From Candidatus Methylobacter favarea (lineage in GTDB: Bacteria > Pseudomonadota > Gammaproteobacteria > Methylococcales > Methylomonadaceae), in NCBI RefSeq assembly GCF_902806695.1, contig NZ_CADCXN010000071.1, positions 1 to 35,346 of the forward strand: DNA of 35,346 nucleotides. Direction: 5' to 3'. A program made the position numbers and the translations under genes. Every line of letters starts with the position of its first letter. Position 1 is the first letter of the stretch. The notes under the pieces were generated by a model. It was not told the origin of the DNA. It ran no database searches and worked only from the letters and a program-made list of their open reading frames with translations. Positions 17,649 through 27,143 of this stretch are shown piece by piece.

Positions 17649-20600
17649 ATGAACATACATTCCCAATCAGGTAGCACAGAAGCAATGCTTTATAACGCTG
17701 AATTATCGCCGGACAGCTGCGGTGTGGGCTTTATTGCCCAAAAACAAAGCATCCAGACGCATGAGCTGTTGCTTATAGCAAATGAGGCGCTATGCACCAT
17801 TCCCCACCGCGGCGGCATGAGTGCTGAAGGTATAGGCGACGGCGCAGGCGTTAACATTGACTTGTCCTTAAAATTCTTTCGCAAGGTTACCGGTATAAAC
17901 ACCCTGGAACTGGGCCAATTTGGTGTCGCCAATTTCTTTTTTCCTGAAGATCATGATCAATATGATTTCTCGGCAAAAGAATTGATTGAGCGACATTTTA
18001 AAAACTTCGGTTTGCCGATTATTCTGTGGCGCGACATTCCGGTAGATAAAGAGGTTATTAATGCCGCTGCTCTGAAAGCTCAACTTCCTATAAAACAGGT
18101 TATTTTCAGTCGTCCGGACAGCCTGAAAAACGCCTCGCATGATGACTTTGAAAATCACATTCAGGCGGCTTTGCTGGCAATTGAAGTCGAGGGATTCACC
18201 CGTACTGAACTGGTTGGCTTCTATCCTTTATCGATGAGTTCGCGTACTCAGGTTTACAAGGGCCGCTTAAACTCTTTTGAAGTTATTCCGTACTTTAAAG
18301 ACCTCTACGATAAAGACCACGAAATCAATACGCTGTTTTTTCATACCCGGTTTTCAACCAATACGGCGCCGGCCACCTTAATGGCTCAGCCATTTCGTTA
18401 TATGGCCCATAACGGCGAATTAAATACTGATAAAAAAAACCGTTTAAGCGAGAGTGCGATTGCCCGCCAGCATAACAAGAACTTGGTTTTTCCTTGTGGA
18501 CAATCGGATTCCGGGCGGCTCGATCAAACCCTGAGCCGGCGTATCAATGAAGATAAACTGGATATTGTGACAGCCGTTTTAGCCATGATGCCGCCTGCCT
18601 GGGAAAATGACACGACTCTGTCGCCTGAAGTCAGGGCCATGTTTGAATATTTCAGCCTGTATGAAGAAAAAAATGACGGCCCCGCCGCCTTGATCTTCAA
18701 TGACGGCGTACGGGTCGGCGCGCGTTTGGACCGCTTGGGATTACGACCGTTGCGCTCGGTTGAAACCAGAGAGTATCTCGTCGTTATGTCTGAAGCGGGC
18801 CAAATTAATTTTCCGCCCAAGGAAATATTAAAGCGCGGCCGTATTGAAGCGGGCGGCATGCTGTATTTTGATCACAGTACTGGCGAAGCGTATAACACGC
18901 ACCAAATTATGGAGCGCCTTGCCAGAGAAAAAGACTATCAGGCCTTGTTAGCCCAAAGATGTATTCATATTTCACAGTTGCCTGAGGTCAAGCTGGCTGA
19001 ACTTAATAACACGCATGCATTCAATATAGATCAGCAACATACCGCCTACTCCCTCAATCAGGAAAGCTTTAGATTTCTGCTTGATCCGATGCTGGCTACC
19101 GGCATGGAAAAAATATCGGCAATGGGGTATGGCTTGGCGCCCAATGCCTTGTCCAATGCTGAAGGCGGAATGTCCCGCTATTTCAGTCAGCGTTTTGCCC
19201 AGGTTACCAATCCGCCGCTGGATTCCTTGCGGGAAAGCGACGGTATGACCTTGCGCGTTGCGCTAGGTGCCAAACCCACCTTTTCTGATGCATCCAGCAA
19301 GCAACTGGTGATTGACTCCCCGATTCTGCAGCGCACCCGGCTGGAACAAATCCGCAGGCAATCCATTATCAGTACGGTGACGCTGGATATGCTGTACACG
19401 CCTGATTTCAATAATCCCAGGCACAACGAAGAGGCTCTGGAAACCGCCTTGCGGTCAGTCTGCGAGCAGGTTGAAAAAGCCGCCCGGAACAATACCGGCA
19501 TTATTATTTTAAGCGATATCAATATCAGTACAGACAAGGCAGCGATTCCCGCCATATTAATGATTGCGGCGGCCAATCAGCAGTTAGTGAAGCAAGGCCT
19601 GCGGTTTAATTCTTCATTAATTGCAGAAACCGGGCAGGCTGCCAGCCCCCATGATATAGCTACTATCCTGGGCTTCGGCGCGTCCGCTATTTGTCCCATC
19701 AGCGCTCATAACCGGGTTATCACCCATTATCCTGTTGACAGCCAGCAAAAAATTCTGGACCAGTTCCAGAAAGCGGCTGAAAAATCGCTGATGAAAACCA
19801 TGGGCAAATTTGGTCTGTGCACGGTTGAAAGTTATATTGGCGGTGAATTTTTTGAACCCAACTATCTCGATACGGACGAACCGAGACTAAACCCGTACTT
19901 TCCGACTATCCACGCTTCGGTGGGCGGTGCCCGCTTTGCGGATATTGCGGCCAGCGCAACAGAATGGCATCAAAAAGCATTGGCTGTCCGTGCCGAAAAA
20001 GATATTCCCTTCCTGGGCCTTTTTAAGGAACGTCAGGACGGCGCCGGCCATTCCTTTGGCAATACGGCTGTTAGAGAATATATTAATATGACCGATGAGG
20101 CTATTTCCTATATTCCCCAAGATAAATCGCTTGAAGCCAGCGATACAGCCTATGTGGATTTCGGCTACGACAAACTGACTCAGGAACAAATCGATAACTT
20201 CGGCATTACACCGGCCTATCGCAGCTTTACTAAAAATCTGTACCTGGAACGTGATTCCCGTCCGGCGGCATTACGCGATATTATGGATTTTCCGGCAGAT
20301 ATTACGGCAGCGGAATCAAGCGCTGATTTTGACCGTATTCTGGGCAGGCAAAACCTGCGCGGCAACATTAATTATCTGATCCGCGGCCTGGAGGTAAAAC
20401 AGCTGAACGCCGGTACTTTTACCATCAGCTTTACCGAAAATTCATCCAGCCTGCGTTTAGCACAGCTGGCAGAACATTTTAAAAAACGTTTTTCCGATAC
20501 GCGTTTCAGCATTTCTGTAGCAGAAGAGGCAATTGTCTTGCAACTTGCAGCCACTGAGAATGTGTTGGCAAATTATTTAAGCTCCATACAACCGGCAAGA

Positions 20601-23132
20601 AATCCGATTGCTCTGACTGAAGTACAGTCGGCGCATGAAATCACCGCGTCATTAACTTCCGGGGCGATGAGCCATGGCGCTTTAATAGGTGAAGCGCACG
20701 AAGCCGTTGCCCAAGGCACTAATATCGTCGGAGCTCTAAGCAACTCCGGCGAAGGCGGCGAGCATTCCAGCCGTTTTAACACCTTGCGCTCCTGTAAAAT
20801 CAAGCAGTTTGCCTCGGGGCGGTTTGGAGTCTGGGCCGGCTATCTGGCTGATCCTACGATTAAAGAAATTGAAATCAAAATTGCCCAGGGTGCAAAACCC
20901 GGTGAAGGCGGTCAATTACCTGCCGCTAAAGTTTCGGTAGAAATTGCCGCTTTACGCGGCGGTACGCCGAAAGTCGAACTGGTTAGCCCACCGCCGCACC
21001 ATGATACCTATTCTATCGAGGATCTGGGGCAATTAATTCATGATGCCAAGGCTGCGCGCGTCAAAGTGGGCGTTAAACTGGTTTCATCCGAAGGCATAGG
21101 CACGATTGCAGTCGGTGTTGCCAAAGCCGGTGCCGATGTTATTAACGTGGCGGGCAATACCGGCGGTACCGGCGCAGCAGCGGTTACCAGCCTGAAAAAC
21201 AGCGGACGCTCACCTGAAATCGGCATCGCCGAGGTCCATCAGGCTTTAGCTGTTAATGGCCTGCGTGACAAAATCACATTGCGCGGCAGCGGCGCTCATC
21301 AAAGCGGACTGGATGTGGTTAAATCGGCGATCTTGGGGGCGGACTCATTTGAATTCGGCACCACGGCTATCATGATGCTGCGCTGCGTAATGGCAAAAAA
21401 CTGCAATGTTAAATGCCCTGCCGGCTTAACGACAGCACACGAGGAATTTAAGGGCGATCCACGCGTACTGGCCCAGTTTTTTTTGAATCTGGCACATGAA
21501 GTCAGAGAAATATTGGCTGTATTAGGATACCAAAGCCTTAGGGACATTCGCGGCAAGACGGATTTACTGCATTTAATCAATCATCCGAGCATGGTGGGTC
21601 AACTTGACCTGACTAAAATGCTGGCGCACGTTACTGTGGTAAAAATTGCCGAACCGGTTTATCTGGAAGCCAATTTTAGTATTGATGACAAGATCATCGA
21701 ACAGTTTAAAGCGGGTATTATTAACCGGAATCAACAGCAAGTTATCATCGAAGGCAAGGACTTTACTCTCAACAATCGTAATAAATCAGTAGGCGGTCAA
21801 GCCGCCATAGATATTGAACGGATGCTTGCCTACGATCTGAATGAACGGCAGGCTGCAAATTCCAGAATTATCTATACCAATCAGAATGGACGGCGTTATC
21901 TAGCGCCTGATAGCGTTATTATTCGCACTACCGGCTCTGCCGGACAAAGCTATGCAGCCTTTTTAAATGACGGTATGCGCCTGGAGCATCTGGGCACCTG
22001 TAATGATGGCGTGGGTAAATCTGCCTGTGGCGGCACTATTGTGGTTGAATCGCCGGGCGGGGGCATTAAAACGCCTGGCAAAAATGTTTTAATCGGCAAT
22101 TTCGCGCTGTTTGGGGCGACCGGAGGCAAGGCTTTTATCAATGGTGAAGCCGGAGACCGGTTTGCGGTCAGAAATTCAGGCGCTATGGCGGTCGTTGAAG
22201 GGGTAGGCGATTTTGCCTGCGAATACATGACTAACGGGGCGGTTTTAAATCTGGGCGGATTTGGCAAAGGTTTTTGCAACGGCATGTCCGGCGGCAATGC
22301 TTATCAGTATGACCCGGACAATAAACTGGAAAACCTGTACGACAAGGCTTCAGTAGAACTTCACAGGTTGACCGAAGACACCGACATCGCGCGTGCCCAT
22401 GAGCAGTTCATCCTTTATATGCTGGAGCAGCATGAAGAGTGCGCTAATTCAAGCAAGGCCAGAAACTTCATTAATAACTGGGAGTCCGAGCGTAAACATT
22501 TTAAATTCGCCATGCCATTATGGCTGTACAGGACGCAGACTGCTGAATATCTTAAAAAAGCCATAGATCGCAAGGAAATGATTGAGGAATTGGCTCTCGA
22601 ACTGGCGCGCCGGCAAATAGAACAAGTCAAAAGCGCCTATCAGAATACGCAGTTGCTGTTTGGTGGAGCGATTCCCGCTTATGGCGCCGTCGATACCGAC
22701 TTAACCTTTAAATTGGTAAACAGTTTTTCGGTATTCGAAAAAGCTCAGCAGTGCGCAACTGATATGCTTAAACACTTGCCCGAAGCTCTGCGTTCACCCA
22801 AACATATAGAACAGGCAGCTCGCAAACTGATCATCGAACGTCCGCGTAAGCTACAGGAAATGTTAGTGAAAAGCACGCGCGAAGCCTACAGTAATTATAG
22901 TGACGATCAGCTTGCCTGCCTGTTGGCTGTCAAACGACTCGATGATTACAAAACCGCATTAATCAAGCGCGATGTGCAAAGTATTTATTCACTGGGCTCT
23001 ACAGCCTGGATTATTGAGCAGGAAAAAATCAATAAGCGTGCATTAGCCGGCATTCCTTCCATCGAAGAGTACCTCGCCGGACTCGTTGGGCTGGGAATCG
23101 TTCAGGGTATGTTGAGCCAGCAGGCGGCCTGA
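17649..23132 (+). CDS. gltB: Glutamate synthase large subunit-like protein with C-terminal extension
   Basis: Would transfer the glutamine amide to 2-oxoglutarate, giving glutamate. The class II amidotransferase domain has its nucleophile at Cys24 (DSCGVGFIA) after a propeptide-like leader, plus HTRFSTNTAPA and AHNGELNT. The central domain (about 475-760) includes FAQVTNPPLDSLRE. The FMN/Fe-S synthase domain (about 990-1400) has SGAMSHGAL, SNSGEGGEHSSRF and SPPPHHDTYSIEDL. The putative Fe-S cysteines are C1246, C1252 and C1256, spaced C-x5-C-x3-C rather than the usual C-x5-C-x4-C. A GXGXG domain spans about 1430-1560. The last roughly 260 residues are a helical extension absent from ordinary GltB (about 1480-1530 aa). 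No gltD is in the window; a CysJ-like gene follows 87 bp later. Confidence 0.9.
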   Translation: MNIHSQSGSTEAMLYNAELSPDSCGVGFIAQKQSIQTHELLLIANEALCTIPHRGGMSAEGIGDGAGVNIDLSLKFFRKVTGINTLELGQFGVANFFFPEDHDQYDFSAKELIERHFKNFGLPIILWRDIPVDKEVINAAALKAQLPIKQVIFSRPDSLKNASHDDFENHIQAALLAIEVEGFTRTELVGFYPLSMSSRTQVYKGRLNSFEVIPYFKDLYDKDHEINTLFFHTRFSTNTAPATLMAQPFRYMAHNGELNTDKKNRLSESAIARQHNKNLVFPCGQSDSGRLDQTLSRRINEDKLDIVTAVLAMMPPAWENDTTLSPEVRAMFEYFSLYEEKNDGPAALIFNDGVRVGARLDRLGLRPLRSVETREYLVVMSEAGQINFPPKEILKRGRIEAGGMLYFDHSTGEAYNTHQIMERLAREKDYQALLAQRCIHISQLPEVKLAELNNTHAFNIDQQHTAYSLNQESFRFLLDPMLATGMEKISAMGYGLAPNALSNAEGGMSRYFSQRFAQVTNPPLDSLRESDGMTLRVALGAKPTFSDASSKQLVIDSPILQRTRLEQIRRQSIISTVTLDMLYTPDFNNPRHNEEALETALRSVCEQVEKAARNNTGIIILSDINISTDKAAIPAILMIAAANQQLVKQGLRFNSSLIAETGQAASPHDIATILGFGASAICPISAHNRVITHYPVDSQQKILDQFQKAAEKSLMKTMGKFGLCTVESYIGGEFFEPNYLDTDEPRLNPYFPTIHASVGGARFADIAASATEWHQKALAVRAEKDIPFLGLFKERQDGAGHSFGNTAVREYINMTDEAISYIPQDKSLEASDTAYVDFGYDKLTQEQIDNFGITPAYRSFTKNLYLERDSRPAALRDIMDFPADITAAESSADFDRILGRQNLRGNINYLIRGLEVKQLNAGTFTISFTENSSSLRLAQLAEHFKKRFSDTRFSISVAEEAIVLQLAATENVLANYLSSIQPARNPIALTEVQSAHEITASLTSGAMSHGALIGEAHEAVAQGTNIVGALSNSGEGGEHSSRFNTLRSCKIKQFASGRFGVWAGYLADPTIKEIEIKIAQGAKPGEGGQLPAAKVSVEIAALRGGTPKVELVSPPPHHDTYSIEDLGQLIHDAKAARVKVGVKLVSSEGIGTIAVGVAKAGADVINVAGNTGGTGAAAVTSLKNSGRSPEIGIAEVHQALAVNGLRDKITLRGSGAHQSGLDVVKSAILGADSFEFGTTAIMMLRCVMAKNCNVKCPAGLTTAHEEFKGDPRVLAQFFLNLAHEVREILAVLGYQSLRDIRGKTDLLHLINHPSMVGQLDLTKMLAHVTVVKIAEPVYLEANFSIDDKIIEQFKAGIINRNQQQVIIEGKDFTLNNRNKSVGGQAAIDIERMLAYDLNERQAANSRIIYTNQNGRRYLAPDSVIIRTTGSAGQSYAAFLNDGMRLEHLGTCNDGVGKSACGGTIVVESPGGGIKTPGKNVLIGNFALFGATGGKAFINGEAGDRFAVRNSGAMAVVEGVGDFACEYMTNGAVLNLGGFGKGFCNGMSGGNAYQYDPDNKLENLYDKASVELHRLTEDTDIARAHEQFILYMLEQHEECANSSKARNFINNWESERKHFKFAMPLWLYRTQTAEYLKKAIDRKEMIEELALELARRQIEQVKSAYQNTQLLFGGAIPAYGAVDTDLTFKLVNSFSVFEKAQQCATDMLKHLPEALRSPKHIEQAARKLIIERPRKLQEMLVKSTREAYSNYSDDQLACLLAVKRLDDYKTALIKRDVQSIYSLGSTAWIIEQEKINKRALAGIPSIEEYLAGLVGLGIVQGMLSQQAA

Positions 23133-23219
23133 GCCCACGCATCTTTATATTGTAATCATCAGCATCTGAAGCTTTGCCTGAAGAATGTTGAAATAGACGT
23201 TAATTTGCCAGTAACTTAA

Positions 23220-24968
23220 ATGAAAACACCGCCTATTCCACTGGATGCCCCTTACAGCGAAAGTCAGCGCGCCTGGTTAAACGGCTTTTTTGCCGGTCTG
23301 CATACTCACATCATTCAAAGTAGCGGCTCAGTAAATCAGGCGGCGGCACGAGTCATCACCATACTGTACGGCAGCCAGACCGGGAATGCCGAAGCCGTCG
23401 CCAACAATGCCGCTGCCGTCGCCAAAGCACATGGCTTGAAGCCTGTAGTAAAAGGCATGGACGAGGTAGAAGTCGATGCGCTTGCCGCCATGGAATATGC
23501 GCTTATCATTACCAGCACTTACGGTGAAGGCGACATGCCCGATAATGCCCAGATGCTTTGGGAAGCGGCTTGCGCCGATAGCGCGCCCAGACTTGAAAAT
23601 ATGAAATTTTCTGTATTGGCATTAGGCGATACCAGCTATGACCAGTTCTGTCAGGCGGGTAAAGACTGGGATGAAAAACTGGTTGAGCTGGGCGCAGACC
23701 GGATTTATGAGCGTACCGATTGTGATGTCGATTATGATGAGCCGGCTGAAGCCTGGATTAGCGCGGTAATTCCCCATATCACAGAAGGTATATCTCCTGC
23801 CACGACTGTTGTGGTTGATACTGCGCCTCAGGCTGCAGAAAAGCCCAAATATAACCGTAAAAATCCGTTTCCGGCCAAAATGCTGGTCAATCGTATATTA
23901 ACCGATCCCTCCTCGTCTAAAGAGACCCGGCATTATGAACTTTCAATTGCAGGTTCAGGATTAAACTATGAAGCGGGCGATGCTTTATGTATTGTGCCTA
24001 CTAATTGTCCAGTCCTTGTTGCTGATATTATTAGCGCCCTCGGCTGTAAGGGTGATGAAGGTGAGCCGGTCAATGGCGAACTGGTAGCTTTACATGAAGC
24101 GCTGCGCACTCAATTTGAAATTAAAACTCCCAGCAAGGAACTGATCGATGAAATTGCCCGGCGCTCCGGCGATCAGGAGCTTAACGGTATCCTTGAAACA
24201 GGCGATAAGGACGCTCTGGCGAAATATTTATGGGGTCGGGATACCTTGAATTTATTGCTGCAATTTCCGGTTTGTGAATTCTCAGCCGCTGAGTTTATCG
24301 CCCTGCTGAAGCCGTTGCAGCATCGCGCCTATTCTATTTCCTCCAGTTCCAGAATGTATCCTGATACGGTGCACTTAACAGTTGCCAGCGTACGTTATGA
24401 AAGTTATAACACCTTGCATAAAGGAGTTTGTTCGACATTTCTCGCCGATAGGGTCGATGACGAAACAGAAGTACCGTGTTTCTTTACTCCCAACAAGGTC
24501 TTTCGGGTCCCTGAAGATGATAGTCTGCCAATGATTATGGTCGGACCCGGTACCGGTCTCGCGCCTTTTCGCGCCTTTTTGCAGGAGCGCCAGTATAAAA
24601 ACGCAGCGGGGAAAAACTGGCTATTCTTTGGCGACCGTAATGCGGCAACTGATTTCATGTATCGCGACGAACTGGAAGCCTACCAGAAAAGCGGGCTGCT
24701 GACGCGCCTGGATCTGGCTTTTTCCAGAGATCAGGAAAAAAAGATATATGTGCAGGATCGCATGCTGGAAAACGGTGCAGAGCTTTATGCATGGCTGGAG
24801 CAGGGCGGTTATTTCTTCGTCTGCGGCGATGCCTACCGCATGGCGAAAGACGTCGATAAGGCGCTGCACGATGTTATTGCCAAACACGGCAAGCTAACTG
24901 ACCAGCAAGCCATAGACTATGTTAATCAATTGAAAAAAGACAAACGCTATGTCAGGGATGTTTATTAA
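23220..24968 (+). CDS. cysJ: CysJ-type NADPH diflavin reductase
   Basis: A 582-aa flavoprotein that takes NADPH electrons through FAD to FMN. The N-terminal flavodoxin domain (about 46-190) shows LYGSQTGNAEAVAN, STYGEGDMPDNA and LGDTSYDQFC. The FAD domain (about 220-430) has RAYSISSS near residue 367 and GVCSTFL. The NADPH domain (about 440-582) has GPGTGLAPFRAFLQER, FGDRN and FVCGDAYRM, and ends KRYVRDVY like sulfite reductase alpha subunits. In sulfite reductase its partner is CysI, but no cysI is in the window. The left neighbour is the extended glutamate synthase, so it may serve that enzyme instead. ATG 23220 lacks a clear ribosome site. Confidence 0.88.
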   Translation: MKTPPIPLDAPYSESQRAWLNGFFAGLHTHIIQSSGSVNQAAARVITILYGSQTGNAEAVANNAAAVAKAHGLKPVVKGMDEVEVDALAAMEYALIITSTYGEGDMPDNAQMLWEAACADSAPRLENMKFSVLALGDTSYDQFCQAGKDWDEKLVELGADRIYERTDCDVDYDEPAEAWISAVIPHITEGISPATTVVVDTAPQAAEKPKYNRKNPFPAKMLVNRILTDPSSSKETRHYELSIAGSGLNYEAGDALCIVPTNCPVLVADIISALGCKGDEGEPVNGELVALHEALRTQFEIKTPSKELIDEIARRSGDQELNGILETGDKDALAKYLWGRDTLNLLLQFPVCEFSAAEFIALLKPLQHRAYSISSSSRMYPDTVHLTVASVRYESYNTLHKGVCSTFLADRVDDETEVPCFFTPNKVFRVPEDDSLPMIMVGPGTGLAPFRAFLQERQYKNAAGKNWLFFGDRNAATDFMYRDELEAYQKSGLLTRLDLAFSRDQEKKIYVQDRMLENGAELYAWLEQGGYFFVCGDAYRMAKDVDKALHDVIAKHGKLTDQQAIDYVNQLKKDKRYVRDVY

Positions 24969-25005
24969 TCTGCCTTTAGGAATTTTAAAAATTTATTTAG
25001 ACTAT

Positions 25006-25046
25006 CTGGGGAACTGCCCGAGATACCAGTTATCCCAGGTTTTTCT
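25006..25046 (+). terminator. Rho-independent terminator after the diflavin reductase gene
   Basis: Stem CTGGG (25006-25010) with CCCAG (25034-25038), and AACTG (25012-25016) with CAGTT (25027-25031). A small internal loop and a 10-nt terminal loop complete it, followed by GTTTTTCTTGTTT. It ends the gltB-cysJ unit. Confidence 0.75.
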
Positions 25047-25285
25047 TGTTTGACATTATAGTGTTTTGGGTTGAGTTTCCCCTTCTTTATTTCTTTTATT
25101 CTTATATTTCTACTCTTGAGCTGAGCTCCGACATTTTTCCGGGTTAATTAACTTTTAACTATAAGTTTTTAAAGCCTTGCCAAATAGCGCCTTTATCGAT
25201 CGCACCCCCCCTTTAAAGGATATAAATTTCTTAATAGTTTTTCCGTTTACACTATAGTTTGATAACTGTAAGGGATGGTTTCTGT

Positions 25286-25381
25286 ATGGAAAACTCAAAA
25301 AGTGCATTTTGTATTTGCTTTTTGTTTTTACTTATTACTCTCGGTATTAAAAAAGCTATTAACAGGCGAGAGCGACTTTAG
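25286..25381 (+). CDS. Possible 31-aa single-helix membrane protein
   Basis: ATG 25286 opens a 31-codon frame: a short polar start (MENSKS), a hydrophobic core AFCICFLFLLITLGI, then a basic tail KKAINRRERL, as in small single-pass proteins with a cytoplasmic positive tail. AGGGA at 25271-25275 is ten bases upstream. It is too short to judge by codon use and matches no family I recognise; it may be chance. Confidence 0.3.
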   Translation: MENSKSAFCICFLFLLITLGIKKAINRRERL

Positions 25382-25457
25382 CTGTGAATCAGAAGAAAAA
25401 TAGTGGCGTTAATTATTTTATTAAACCAGAGCAATAAAACTGTAGAGGTTAAGAGTC

Positions 25458-26066
25458 GTGAATGAGAGCAATATGGCAAGAACCGGGGAGAGAAGGCGGT
25501 TTTTTAGAATTGACGATGAAGTCAACCTGTTTTACAAAAAAATAGATGAAAAATCGATGACTGAGGTGAGCCATATTAGCGATAATATTCTCGGTAATTG
25601 TTCCTTGTCTGCAGCTCTTGAAGTCATATCGCAGGAATCGGCATCGCTTTTATACCGATTGGAAAGAACATATCCTGATATAGCCGATTATTTAAAGTTA
25701 ATCGAGAATAAAATCGATCTCCTGGCCCAGGCTTACATGATGCAGAGCGGGCAGTTCAAGGAAAAAGATTCGCGCAATGCCAATCTCAGCGCAGCGGGCC
25801 TGGCTTTTGATAGTGAAGAGGAGCTTCAGGAAGGGGATTACCTGGAAATCAAGATGCTGCTGGTCTCCTGCCTGGCTATTATCGTAACGTACGGCAAGGT
25901 TATTTATTGCAAAAAAAATCACTCAAACGACAGCCAGTATCCCTATATCGTAGGCGTTGATTATGTCAACATGAAAGACCAGGACCGCGAAGTACTGATC
26001 AAGCATGTAGTCAGAAGACAATTGCAGCAAATCCGGGATAAAAAAGAAATTAGCAGTAAATTTTAG
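25458..26066 (+). CDS. PilZ-domain protein (probable c-di-GMP effector)
   Basis: A 202-aa cytosolic protein. The two PilZ ligand motifs are split by an insertion: RRRFFR (about residues 12-17), and NLSAAG near residue 107 in the D/NXSXXG position, followed by the beta strands LAFDSEE...GDYLEIKMLL and VGVDYVNM. Between them is a helical segment of about 70 residues (roughly 30-100). The likely start is GTG 25458; ATG 25473 is a five-codon-shorter option that keeps the arginines. It lies upstream of birA with a 66-bp gap. The target process is unknown. Confidence 0.8.
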   Translation: MNESNMARTGERRRFFRIDDEVNLFYKKIDEKSMTEVSHISDNILGNCSLSAALEVISQESASLLYRLERTYPDIADYLKLIENKIDLLAQAYMMQSGQFKEKDSRNANLSAAGLAFDSEEELQEGDYLEIKMLLVSCLAIIVTYGKVIYCKKNHSNDSQYPYIVGVDYVNMKDQDREVLIKHVVRRQLQQIRDKKEISSKF

Positions 26067-26132
26067 AGAGTATCTATTAAGGTTTATCCTGGGAATCAAG
26101 CAAATAATAGATGAGCTTCAAGGGCAAATCCT

Positions 26133-27143
26133 GTGGTTATTGCAGATAAACAAAAAAAAATTCTTACGCTTCTGGCCGATGGAGAGTTTCATTCAGGAAG
26201 CGATTTGGCCAGGGCGCTTGGAGTCAGCCGTTCAGCTATCTGGAAACAGTTAAATTGTCTCGCCGAATCAGGATTGCAGCACTCGGCAGTCAGCGGTAAA
26301 GGCTACCGACTGGACAAGTCTCTGGAATTGCTGGCCCAGAGCGAAATCTATGAGGTTGTTAATGAGCAGGCCAAAGCCTTAATTTCATCGTTTGAAATTC
26401 ATGACCAGATTAATTCGACAAACAGTTATTTAGTGGAATGCGCCCACAGGGGCGCGCCTTCAGGGTTTATCTGTTTTGCTGAGCGGCAGACGGCAGGCAA
26501 AGGCAGGCGGGGGCGGCAATGGGTTTCGCCTTACGGCAGCAATATTTATCTGTCCATACTCTGGCGTTATCAACAAGGCGGTCCTGCTGCAATTTCCGGC
26601 TTAAGTCTGGCTGTGGGCATAGCAGTAATCAGAGCGTTAAAGCAGCATAATATAAATAATATCGGCTTAAAGTGGCCTAATGATATTTATAGCCGGGGTA
26701 AAAAACTGGGCGGTATTTTGGTCGAAGTCTCCGGTGAAAGCGATGGCCCCTGTACAGCTGTTATTGGTTTGGGGTTGAATTTGTTTCTGTCTGAAACTGA
26801 ATCGGAAGTCATTGCTCAGGCATGGACTGATTTAAGCAAAATTACCGGTCAGCACAAACTGTTCAGAAATGAACTGGCAGGAACATTATTAAATCATCTG
26901 CTTCCCGTCATTGCCGGTTTTGAAAGCGTCGGCATAAAAGCCTATCTCGATGAATGGCGCGCTTATGATTGCCTGGCAGGCAGATTGGTAACGATATTGC
27001 TGGCCGACAAGCAACTTAAAGGCACCGTGGAAGGCATAAATGATACCGGCATGTTGCTGCTTAAACATGCAGATGGAAGTGTTCAGGCTTATGCTTCCGG
27101 TGAAGTGAGCTTTAATAGTCAGAGCGATGAATCTGCTGGTTGA
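26133..27143 (+). CDS. birA: Bifunctional biotin-protein ligase / biotin operon repressor
   Basis: Attaches biotin to the carboxyl-carrier protein, and its N-terminal winged helix may repress biotin genes. The 336-aa protein has the HTH at about 5-60 (SGSDLARALGVSRSAIWKQL). The catalytic domain has the adenylate loop GKGRRGRQWVSP (near 120), SIYLSI-like NIYLSILW, KWPNDIY and KKLGGILVE. A C-terminal SH3-like domain covers about 285-330. The start is GTG 26133 with AGGG upstream. Its 3' end overlaps coaX by 17 bp, a common gammaproteobacterial pairing. Confidence 0.94.
   Translation: MVIADKQKKILTLLADGEFHSGSDLARALGVSRSAIWKQLNCLAESGLQHSAVSGKGYRLDKSLELLAQSEIYEVVNEQAKALISSFEIHDQINSTNSYLVECAHRGAPSGFICFAERQTAGKGRRGRQWVSPYGSNIYLSILWRYQQGGPAAISGLSLAVGIAVIRALKQHNINNIGLKWPNDIYSRGKKLGGILVEVSGESDGPCTAVIGLGLNLFLSETESEVIAQAWTDLSKITGQHKLFRNELAGTLLNHLLPVIAGFESVGIKAYLDEWRAYDCLAGRLVTILLADKQLKGTVEGINDTGMLLLKHADGSVQAYASGEVSFNSQSDESAG

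Larger units (their letters stand above)
24969..25457. other. AT-rich intergenic interval
   Basis: This 489-bp interval contains the cysJ terminator (25006-25046), a possible 31-codon gene (25286-25381), and a TATAGT at 25252-25257 that could be a -10 element for it. Nothing else is supported. Confidence 0.5.
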
